Source of the DNA: Chlorobiota bacterium
Lineage (GTDB): Bacteria; Bacteroidota; Bacteroidia; Flavobacteriales; Flavobacteriaceae
DNA length: 11,586 nucleotides
Assembly: GCA_013151975.1 (NCBI GenBank)
Contig: JAADHG010000005.1
Coordinates: 1-11,586 of the forward strand
Direction: 5' to 3'
Shown here: positions 1-5,992 of the stretch, in pieces
How the letters are laid out: every line of letters begins with the position of its first letter
Numbering within the stretch: position 1 is the stretch's first letter
Notes under the pieces: model-generated
What the model was told of the DNA's origin: nothing
The model's database searches: none
What the model saw: the letters and a program-made list of their open reading frames with translations, nothing else
Position numbers and translations under genes: made by a program

Positions 1-197
1 TCAACATTGATAGTAGCTGGATTATAAAGCGCTTGGGTAACATCATAATCTACATTAGTAATCACTTTTCCTCCTAAAGCAGCTTGACGCGGCGATGATA
101 CCAAGTTTAAAAATTGATAGGTGGCTTCACCTCCAACTTGTGAAAACGAAAGTGTAAAAAAAAATAAAAAGAAAAAAGTAGTAATCGTCCTTATCAT
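1..197 (-). CDS. porQ: Type IX secretion system protein PorQ, N-terminal part (gene runs off the left edge)
   Basis: Only the first 65 codons are present, reading leftward from an ATG at 197. They encode a signal peptide (MIRT, then a Phe-rich core at residues 8-18, with likely cleavage SFS|QVGG after Ser19). The mature start reads VGGEATYQFLNLVSSPRQAA, followed by LGGK and later DVTQALYNPATINV. From memory this is the conserved N-terminus of PorQ: the YQFLNL, RQAALGG and NPA elements are typical. PorQ is an outer-membrane beta-barrel protein of the type IX secretion system and is known to act with PorU, PorV and PorZ in the attachment complex that processes secreted proteins at the cell surface. 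A gene next to lon fits the order I recall in Flavobacteriia. The rest of the barrel lies outside the window, so completeness cannot be judged. A run of nine A (plus strand, 156-164) encodes part of the signal-peptide Phe stretch. Confidence 0.85.
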   Translation of the reverse strand, partial: MIRTITTFFFLFFFTLSFSQVGGEATYQFLNLVSSPRQAALGGKVITNVDYDVTQALYNPATINV

Positions 198-204
198 AAA
201 GCCG

Positions 205-212
205 CAAAGTAA
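205..212 (-). promoter_or_regulatory. Possible -7 promoter box of porQ
   Basis: Read on the minus strand, the bases are TTACTTTG, a 7/8 match to the Bacteroidetes -7 consensus TAnnTTTG. Only 7 bases separate the box from the porQ ATG, so transcription from it would give a leader of only a few bases. No convincing TTG at -33 is visible. The lon-porQ gap (198-291) also lacks a clear terminator hairpin, so read-through from lon is equally possible. Confidence 0.3.
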
Positions 213-291
213 CTAAATCTATCTTAAAACGATTGTATGGATAATTTATTTTTAAATCTTAAAAAAACCTGAATAAAATAGAAGCTTTACA

Positions 292-2742
292 TTATAGTTT
301 CTTCGCGTTTTTTACCTTTTGTTTGGTAATGGCAATATCTATAACTTCACTCATATCAGTCACATAATGAAACGTCAATCCTCTAAGATATTCCTCCTTA
401 ATTTCTTCAATATCACTTTTGTTTTCTTTACAAAGTAAAATTTCTTTAATTCTTGCCCGTTTAGCAGCAAGTATTTTTTCTTTTATACCACCTACTGGAA
501 GTACTTTTCCACGAAGTGTAATTTCACCTGTCATGGCAAGATTTTTCTTTACTTTATGCTGTGTAAATAATGAGACTAAAGATGTAAGCATTGTAACTCC
601 TGCACTTGGGCCATCTTTTGGGGTTGCGCCTTCTGGAACATGTATATGCACATTATATTTATCAAAAACTTCTGGGTTTATTCCAAATTCATCTGCATTT
701 GCCTTGATGTACTCCATAGCAATAGTTGCGGATTCCTTCATTACTTTTCCTAAATTTCCAGTAATGGATAAATTTCCTTTGCCCTTAGATAAGATAGATT
801 CTATAAACAAGATATCTCCTCCTACTCGAGTCCAAGCTAAACCTGTGACAACACCTGCAACATTATTATTTTCGTATTTATCGCGTTCTAATTTAGGGCT
901 ACCAAGAACTTCTATAATATCATCGTTGGTAACCTTTATGTTGTAGGTTTCTTCCATGGCAATATTTTTAGCTGCATGCCTCACCATTTTAGCAATTTGT
1001 TTTTCTAACCCACGAACACCAGATTCTCTAGTATAGCCCTCTACTATTTTCTCCATTTGGGGTTTGGTAATCTTTAAATGCTTATCCGTTAAACCATGTT
1101 CTTTTAGTTGTTTAGGTAATAAATGTCGCTTTCCTATTTCAACTTTTTCCTCAATGGTATATCCTGAAACATTAATAACCTCCATTCGGTCAAGAAGTGC
1201 TGGCTGAATTGGAGCTAAACTGTTTGAGGTTGCTATAAACATCACTTTAGACAAATCGTATCCCATCTCTAAGAAATTATCATAAAATGCCGAATTTTGC
1301 TCAGGATCTAAAACCTCTAACATTGCTGATGATGGATCACCTTGATGAGAGTTAGATAATTTATCTATTTCATCCAATACAAAAACAGGGTTTGATGTTC
1401 CTGCTTTTTTTAAACTTTGCAATATGCGTCCTGGCATTGCGCCAATATATGTTTTTCGGTGTCCTCTTATTTCAGCTTCATCACGTAGCCCTCCTAGTGA
1501 CATACGTACATACTCTCTACCTAAAGCCTCAGCTATAGACTTACCAAGTGATGTTTTACCAACTCCTGGAGGCCCGTACAAACACAAAATAGGCGATTTC
1601 ATATCATTACGAAGCTTAAGAACTGCTAAATGTTCTATAATTCGTTTTTTAACATCATCCAAACCATAATGATCGCGATCCAAAATTTTCTTTGCACGTT
1701 TAAGATCAAAATTGTCTTTACTAAACTCATCCCAAGGAAGGTCTAAAAACAAGTCTAAATAATTACGCTGGATAGAATACTCAGCCACTTGAGGGTTCAT
1801 GCGCTGCATTTTCCCAATTTCTTTATCAAAATGCTTAGCAACATCTTTACTCCATTTTTTTTCTGAAGCTCTTGCTTTCATCTCCTCAACTTCTTCCTCA
1901 TAACTTACACCTCCAAGCTCTTCTTGAATAGTTTTCATTTGTTGGTGCAAAAAATATTCACGTTGCTGTTGATTCAAATCACTTTGTACTTTAGATTGAA
2001 TATCATTTTTAAGCTCTAACTTCTGAAACTCAACATTCATATATTTCAACGTTGCTAAAGCACGCTCTTGTAAATTATCCGTTTCCAAAAGCACTTGCTT
2101 TTCTTCAACTGAAAGATTCATGTTTGAAGACACAAAATTTATCAAGAACGAGTTGCTTTCAATATTTTTAATTGCAAACGATGCTTCACTAGGAATATTT
2201 GGACTTTCCTTAATAATTTGTAGTGCTAATTCTTTAATTGAATCAATTATTGCAGAAAACTCTTCATTAGGAACTTCAGGAATCGTTTCAGGCACTTCAC
2301 GTACCGTAGCATTCATATAAGGTTCTTCAGTAATAACTTCGGCTACCTTAAAACGTTTTTTTCCTTGTATAATAACTGTAGTATTCCCATCAGGCATCTT
2401 TAATACTCGTAAAATACGTGCAACTGTTCCTGTGTTGTATATATCTTTTGCTTTAGGGTCTTCAATCGTTTCATCTTTTTGCGAAACAACTCCAATCACT
2501 TTACTTCCTTTATTTGCGTCGTCAATAAGTCTTATAGACTTATCTCTTCCTGCTGTAATTGGTATCACTACACCTGGAAATAAAACGGTATTTCGTAACG
2601 ATAATATAGGTAGTGTTTCTGGTAGAGATTCATTGTTTATTTCTTTCTCATCTTCAGAGGTCATTAGTGGTATTAACTCTGCATTTTCATCAAACTCCTG
2701 AAATGACAAACTGTCAAGACTTATAAATTTAGATTTAGCCAT
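292..2742 (-). CDS. lon: ATP-dependent protease Lon (endopeptidase La)
   Basis: This is a complete 816-residue Lon, a cytoplasmic hexameric AAA+ serine protease that unfolds and degrades misfolded and regulatory proteins. The N-terminal substrate-binding (LAN) domain spans about residues 44-237, starting LPILSLRNTVLFPGVV. A coiled-coil linker at about 240-310 includes LHQQMKTIQEELGG. The AAA+ module has Walker A GPPGVGKT (390-397) and Walker B VFVLDEID (453-460). The protease domain has catalytic Ser713 in PKDGPSAG and Lys756 in GGIKEK, with the same 43-residue spacing as Ser679/Lys722 of E. coli Lon. The start is set by an ATG with the A-rich context usual in this phylum. Length and motifs are normal for a LonA enzyme, with a slightly extended acidic N-terminus before the LAN domain. 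It is divergent from the sigma operon and upstream of porQ. A palindrome 15 bp before the start codon may regulate it. Confidence 0.97.
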   Translation of the reverse strand: MAKSKFISLDSLSFQEFDENAELIPLMTSEDEKEINNESLPETLPILSLRNTVLFPGVVIPITAGRDKSIRLIDDANKGSKVIGVVSQKDETIEDPKAKDIYNTGTVARILRVLKMPDGNTTVIIQGKKRFKVAEVITEEPYMNATVREVPETIPEVPNEEFSAIIDSIKELALQIIKESPNIPSEASFAIKNIESNSFLINFVSSNMNLSVEEKQVLLETDNLQERALATLKYMNVEFQKLELKNDIQSKVQSDLNQQQREYFLHQQMKTIQEELGGVSYEEEVEEMKARASEKKWSKDVAKHFDKEIGKMQRMNPQVAEYSIQRNYLDLFLDLPWDEFSKDNFDLKRAKKILDRDHYGLDDVKKRIIEHLAVLKLRNDMKSPILCLYGPPGVGKTSLGKSIAEALGREYVRMSLGGLRDEAEIRGHRKTYIGAMPGRILQSLKKAGTSNPVFVLDEIDKLSNSHQGDPSSAMLEVLDPEQNSAFYDNFLEMGYDLSKVMFIATSNSLAPIQPALLDRMEVINVSGYTIEEKVEIGKRHLLPKQLKEHGLTDKHLKITKPQMEKIVEGYTRESGVRGLEKQIAKMVRHAAKNIAMEETYNIKVTNDDIIEVLGSPKLERDKYENNNVAGVVTGLAWTRVGGDILFIESILSKGKGNLSITGNLGKVMKESATIAMEYIKANADEFGINPEVFDKYNVHIHVPEGATPKDGPSAGVTMLTSLVSLFTQHKVKKNLAMTGEITLRGKVLPVGGIKEKILAAKRARIKEILLCKENKSDIEEIKEEYLRGLTFHYVTDMSEVIDIAITKQKVKNAKKL

Positions 2743-2757
2743 ACTATTTTTAGGTCA

Positions 2758-2776
2758 TTCTGTCATAATAACAGAA
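2758..2776. promoter_or_regulatory. 19-bp near-perfect palindrome just upstream of lon (possible operator)
   Basis: The sequence is TTCTGT CATAATA ACAGAA. The 6-bp arms are perfect and the inner bases also pair except for one C/A mismatch. It lies 15 bp upstream of the lon start codon, where a repressor could block transcription. On the lon strand it overlaps a tandem pair of half-sites, TGACA-GAA-TGACC (2765-2753). It is not a CIRCE element (TTAGCACTC-N9-GAGTGCTAA), so HrcA control is not indicated. A binding protein cannot be named. Confidence 0.35.
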
Positions 2777-2929
2777 CTATTATATTTTTATTTTTATTTA
2801 AAACTCAATGTTTCTGTATAAAACAAGTAACTTAGAGAGTTTTCATTGTTTTTATTAACACGCTAAGTTCAATTGTTATGCCAATGTACTATTAGCTTTA
2901 TTAAAAAAAGTCAAACTTTTTTACTTTAA

Positions 2930-2940
2930 ACTGTAACAGT
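2930..2940. promoter_or_regulatory. 11-bp perfect palindrome ACTGT-A-ACAGT upstream of the sigma gene
   Basis: A short perfect inverted repeat lies 39 bp upstream of the TTG start of the sigma-factor gene. It shares the CTGT/ACAG half-site with the lon-proximal palindrome at 2758-2776 but has a much shorter spacer. In so AT-rich a region an 11-bp palindrome can arise by chance, so this is a weak call. Confidence 0.2.
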
Positions 2941-2979
2941 CATTTATTATTTTACTCTTTCATATAAACAAATTGTTTT

Positions 2980-3540
2980 TTGACGCTTACCAACCACAAT
3001 ATAGAGCAGCTCATAAAGCTTTGCAAAACTAGTAACCAATTTGCGCAATTGGAAATTTACAACCGGTTTTATAAGGCTATGTATAATACGGCATACAGAA
3101 TTGTAAAAGATAGTTATGAAGCCGAGGACATCATGCAAGATTCTTTTTTAACCGCTTTTACAAAGTTGAATAGTTTAAAAGATGCAGAAACCTTTGGTTC
3201 ATGGTTGAAACGAATTGTAATTAATAACAGTATTTACCATTATAAAAAAAACGCTAAATACAGTGAAGTTCCTTTAGATGATGTATTGTATAAAGTTGAA
3301 GAACAAGACGGTATATCTAGCGATTATGAGTTTACAAACTTAAAAGCTAAACAAGTTATGGAAACTATGAAATCTCTTAAAGACAGTTATCGCATCTCGT
3401 TAACATTACACCTTGTTGAGGGCTACGATTATGAAGAAATAAGTGAAATTATGAATATAACTTATGCTAATTGCAGAACCACAATTTCTCGTGCCAAAGA
3501 AAATTTGAGACAAAAATTACAGCTTATTGCTGAGTATTAA
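2980..3540 (+). CDS. ECF-type RNA polymerase sigma factor (sigma-70 family)
   Basis: This 186-residue protein has the two-domain build of an extracytoplasmic-function sigma factor. Region 2 spans about residues 25-92, with the EAEDIMQDSFLTAF core element at 47-60 and FGSWLKRIVINNSIYHYKK (region 2.4, -10 recognition) at 72-90. Region 4 spans about 128-182, with a helix-turn-helix (YDYEEISEIMNI then NCRTTISRAKENLRQKL) for -35 recognition. The start is assigned to TTG at 2980: an in-frame TAA at 2965 precludes any upstream ATG, and the first internal ATG (codon 34, 3079) would remove the start of region 2. It is the first gene of a four-gene operon, 11 bp ahead of the likely anti-sigma gene, so its activity is probably held in check by that membrane protein. 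The signal and target promoters are unknown. Confidence 0.9.
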   Translation: MTLTNHNIEQLIKLCKTSNQFAQLEIYNRFYKAMYNTAYRIVKDSYEAEDIMQDSFLTAFTKLNSLKDAETFGSWLKRIVINNSIYHYKKNAKYSEVPLDDVLYKVEEQDGISSDYEFTNLKAKQVMETMKSLKDSYRISLTLHLVEGYDYEEISEIMNITYANCRTTISRAKENLRQKLQLIAEY

Positions 3541-3551
3541 AACTGTAGATT

Positions 3552-4115
3552 ATGAATAAAGGTGATTTAAATACAATGTTTAAAAATATTAAAGAAGACT
3601 TCAATTTTGAAGAGCCAAATGCTGGTCATCAAAAACGCTTCTTAGATAAGTTAAATAACCAGAATACTATTGTTGAACATAAATCAAGTTCAGTTAGAAG
3701 GCTTTGGAGACCTTTAATTGGTGTTGCTGCATCAATAGTTTTATTAATCTCAGTTTTTGCAGGTATTCAGAAAGATAGTAATACCAGAGATCTTGCAAAC
3801 ATTTCTCCTGAAATGGCAAGCACAGAGGATTTCTTTTTGATTACCATTACTAGTGAACTTGAAAAATTAAACAGCGAAGACTCACCAGAATATCAGGAAT
3901 TAATAGTTGATGCACTCTTTCAAATTAAAATACTTGAAGAAAACTACAAGCAGTTAAAATTAGATTTAAACGAAAGTGGTGACGACAAACGCGTTATTTA
4001 TGCCATGATCTCAAATTTTCAAAACAGAATAGACTTACTACAAAATGTAGTTGAACAAATAGATAACTTAAAACAACAAAAAACAGAACAAGATGAAAAC
4101 AGCTCTACTTTATAA
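3552..4115 (+). CDS. Single-pass membrane protein, probable anti-sigma factor
   Basis: This 187-residue protein has a hydrophilic N-terminus (1-50), one membrane segment at about 53-73 (PLIGVAASIVLLISVFAGI), and a C-terminal region (about 96-180) that looks helical and coiled-coil, rich in Leu, Glu, Lys and Gln. The RR-W-RP before the helix predicts a cytoplasmic N-terminus and a periplasmic C-terminus. The N-terminal GHQKRFLDKLN (25-35) resembles a motif I recall in flavobacterial genes that follow ECF sigma factors. There is no Cys, so this is not a zinc-binding (ZAS/zf-HC2) anti-sigma factor. The role is inferred from position, 11 bp after the sigma gene, and from topology. Its last 23 bases overlap the start of the next gene, indicating translational coupling. 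It could instead be another membrane partner of the operon, but anti-sigma is the most economical reading. Confidence 0.65.
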   Translation: MNKGDLNTMFKNIKEDFNFEEPNAGHQKRFLDKLNNQNTIVEHKSSSVRRLWRPLIGVAASIVLLISVFAGIQKDSNTRDLANISPEMASTEDFFLITITSELEKLNSEDSPEYQELIVDALFQIKILEENYKQLKLDLNESGDDKRVIYAMISNFQNRIDLLQNVVEQIDNLKQQKTEQDENSSTL

Positions 4116-5175
4116 AGCACTATTTACATTTTTACTTATTCCTGCCTTAGTAATTGGCAGCAATGGAGATAGAAAAGGGAGATATACCAAAGAGAAAAAA
4201 ATAAATAAAGAATATACTGTAAACTCCGATGCCACCTTGAAAGTCGACAACAGTTATGGTAATATTGATATTGTGACTTGGAATGAAAACCGAATTGTTA
4301 TTGAAGTCACTATTACTACTAATGGAAATAATGAAGAAAAAGTTCAGAAGAAATTAGATGGAATTAATGTTGAATTTTCTGGATCCTCAAATTTTGTGTC
4401 TGCAAAAACTAGATTTAACAAGAATAGATCTTGGTGGAATTGGGGAAATAATAATGTAAATATGAAAATTAACTATGTTATTAAAATACCCATTACTAAT
4501 AATGTTGATCTAAGCAATAACTACGGAAATATCAACTTAGACACATTGAAAGGTCATGCTATTATTGATTGCGATTATGGCAAAATAACCACCAAAGAAT
4601 TAATGGCTGATAATAACAGAATTACCTTTGATTATACTAACAATAGTTATTTTGAATATATAAAAAGCGGAAAAATAAACGCAGATTATAGCGGGTTTAC
4701 AGTTGGCAAAACAAATGATTTGGATATTGATGCCGATTATTCTAAATCTAAAGTTGAAATAGCCGAAGATGTAACTTATAATTGCGACTATGGCTCTATA
4801 ACTATTGAAAAAGCAAATAATATTACTGGAGATGGAGATTATTTAACAGCTCGTTTTGGCGATATCTATAAAAATGTAAACGTTGAGGGAAATTATGGTT
4901 CTTTAAAAATTGATAACATAACATCCAATGCAGGAGATATAACCATTGATTCGGACTATATGAGTATTACTATTGGTTTTTCTTCAAGTTATAATTTTAA
5001 CTTCGATTTAAGCTTAGAATATGCGTCTTTAAGAAATAAGGATGACTTTGAATTTACAAAGCAAATCATTAAATCTAGAGAAAAATATTATGCAGGGTAC
5101 TACGGGCAAAACAACTCGGGAAATACTATAAAAATTAAGTCTGAATACGGAAGTGTTACGCTAAAGAAAAACTAA
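4093..5175 (+). CDS. Exported DUF4097-like beta-helix repeat protein (putative adhesin)
   Basis: A 360-residue protein with a signal peptide (MKTALLYKALFTFLLIPALV; cleavage near residues 22-23), so it is exported. The mature part is a chain of short beta-strand repeats marked by (N/D)-Y-(G/S)-x-(I/V/L): Tyr at 55, 144, 162, 181, 199, 216, 233, 250, 268, 289, 310 and 352. Spacing in the central part is 17-21 residues, as expected for rungs of a parallel beta-helix. An aromatic patch, NRSWWNWGNNN (111-121), sits in the non-repeating part between the first and second motifs. The pattern is like the DUF4097 putative-adhesin family; the exact family is inferred from memory. The gene overlaps the preceding membrane-protein gene by 23 bp and is 25 bp ahead of a second beta-helix gene, so all four are probably one transcript. 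No enzymatic motif is visible. Ligand and final location (periplasm or surface) are unknown; no type IX sorting domain is evident. Confidence 0.75.
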   Translation: MKTALLYKALFTFLLIPALVIGSNGDRKGRYTKEKKINKEYTVNSDATLKVDNSYGNIDIVTWNENRIVIEVTITTNGNNEEKVQKKLDGINVEFSGSSNFVSAKTRFNKNRSWWNWGNNNVNMKINYVIKIPITNNVDLSNNYGNINLDTLKGHAIIDCDYGKITTKELMADNNRITFDYTNNSYFEYIKSGKINADYSGFTVGKTNDLDIDADYSKSKVEIAEDVTYNCDYGSITIEKANNITGDGDYLTARFGDIYKNVNVEGNYGSLKIDNITSNAGDITIDSDYMSITIGFSSSYNFNFDLSLEYASLRNKDDFEFTKQIIKSREKYYAGYYGQNNSGNTIKIKSEYGSVTLKKN

Positions 5176-5200
5176 AAAAATAAATCAAAAAACAACAATT

Positions 5201-5926
5201 ATGAAAAAATCAATATTATTATTTGCAGCAATCATGTTTGCATCTGTATCTCACGCACAATGGTGGGGTGGAAAAAAAGTAAAAGGGAACGGTAACATGA
5301 CTACCGAAACCAGAACAACAGGAGATTATGATGGTATTAAATGTGCAGGATCAATGGATTATATTCTTGTTGCTGGTGCAGAAGGTAAAATTAAGCTTGA
5401 AGGCGAAGAAAATCTATTAGAGTATATTGTTACTGAGATTAAAGGCAACAACTTAATTATAAAAGTTAAAAAAAATATCAATTTAAGTCCAAGCTGGAAC
5501 AAGACTATTAAGATTACGATACCTTTTAAGGATATCTCAAGTGTATCTCTTGCAGGTTCTGGTGATTTATGGAATGAGGATATGATTACTGCAACCAACT
5601 TTGAGGTATCATTAGCTGGTTCTGGTGATGTCGTTTTAAACATTGAAGCGTCTTCGGTTGAAGGAAGTCTAGCAGGATCTGGAGACCTTACATTAAAAGG
5701 AAACACTAATAATTTAACAGCAAAATTAGCAGGTTCTGGTAATATACATGGCTTTGGTTTACAATCTAACCACACTGTAATTTCAATAGCAGGGTCAGGT
5801 GATGCAGAGGTTGTTAGCAAAGAAAGTTTGAAAGCTCGAGTATCTGGATCTGGCGATATAGAATATAGAGGAAGTCCTAGTAAAGAAGATACTAAAGTTG
5901 CAGGTTCTGGAAGCATTAGCAACTAA
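5201..5926 (+). CDS. Exported head-GIN domain (DUF2807) protein
   Basis: A 241-residue protein with a clear Sec signal peptide (MKKSILLFAAIMFASVSHA|Q, cleavage after Ala19). The mature protein matches the DUF2807 'head GIN' family: a conserved opening (residues about 39-90, TTGDYDGIKCAGSMDYILV) and then a ladder of AGSG(D/N) motifs with Ala or Ser at 118, 139, 158, 177, 197, 215 and 234, that is every 18-21 residues. Structures of this family, common in Bacteroidetes, are right-handed beta-helices annotated as putative adhesin heads; the ligand is generally unknown. It lies 25 bp after the DUF4097-like gene and is the last gene before a strong terminator, so it probably belongs to the sigma-factor operon. 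The protein ends shortly after the last rung, with no C-terminal anchor or type IX sorting domain visible, so a periplasmic location is as likely as a surface one. Confidence 0.85.
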   Translation: MKKSILLFAAIMFASVSHAQWWGGKKVKGNGNMTTETRTTGDYDGIKCAGSMDYILVAGAEGKIKLEGEENLLEYIVTEIKGNNLIIKVKKNINLSPSWNKTIKITIPFKDISSVSLAGSGDLWNEDMITATNFEVSLAGSGDVVLNIEASSVEGSLAGSGDLTLKGNTNNLTAKLAGSGNIHGFGLQSNHTVISIAGSGDAEVVSKESLKARVSGSGDIEYRGSPSKEDTKVAGSGSISN

Positions 5927-5947
5927 AAAACCCAGAATATATAAAAA

Positions 5948-5976
5948 GAAAAAGCCACTCAATGAGTGGCTTTTTC
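5948..5976. terminator. Bidirectional intrinsic terminator
   Basis: Perfect 14-bp arms GAAAAAGCCACTCA / TGAGTGGCTTTTTC are centred on a single A, leaving a small loop. A T-run follows the GC-rich stem core on each strand. It lies between the convergent ends of the head-GIN gene (stop at 5926) and the MFS gene (stop at 5993), so it can serve both. Confidence 0.92.
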
Positions 5977-5992
5977 TTATATGTTTATAAAA

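Larger units (their letters stand above)
2743..2979. promoter_or_regulatory. Divergent intergenic regulatory region between lon and the sigma-factor operon
   Basis: This 237-bp AT-rich stretch must hold the promoters of both lon (minus) and the sigma operon (plus). On the plus strand TAGCTTTA (2893-2900), a 7/8 match to TAnnTTTG, follows a TTG at 2873-2875 by 17 bases, a weak but possible promoter for the sigma gene. On the minus strand TACATTGG (2890-2883) is a 7/8 match that could serve lon, with a TTTG about 23 bases upstream of it. The region also holds three inverted repeats: TTCTGT-N7-ACAGAA (2758-2776), AAAAAAGT-CAA-ACTTTTTT (2904-2922) and ACTGT-A-ACAGT (2930-2940). No convincing gene is seen inside it. 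Confidence 0.5.

Noticed and set aside
419..946. Plus-strand open frame opposite lon
   Set aside because: It lies entirely within the strongly supported lon coding sequence, has no recognisable domain, and its composition is that of an antisense shadow.
2947..3138. Minus-strand open frame across the start of the sigma gene
   Set aside because: It overlaps conserved sigma region 2 on the other strand and shows no recognisable motif.
5359..5922. Minus-strand open frame opposite the head-GIN gene, Pro-rich with repeats
   Set aside because: Its repeats are the antisense image of the AGSG codons. The sense frame has a signal peptide and a known family.
4904..5926. Possible CRISPR-like or tandem DNA repeats in the two beta-helix genes
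   Set aside because: The periodicity is at protein level. Codons differ between rungs and there are no conserved repeats with unique spacers.
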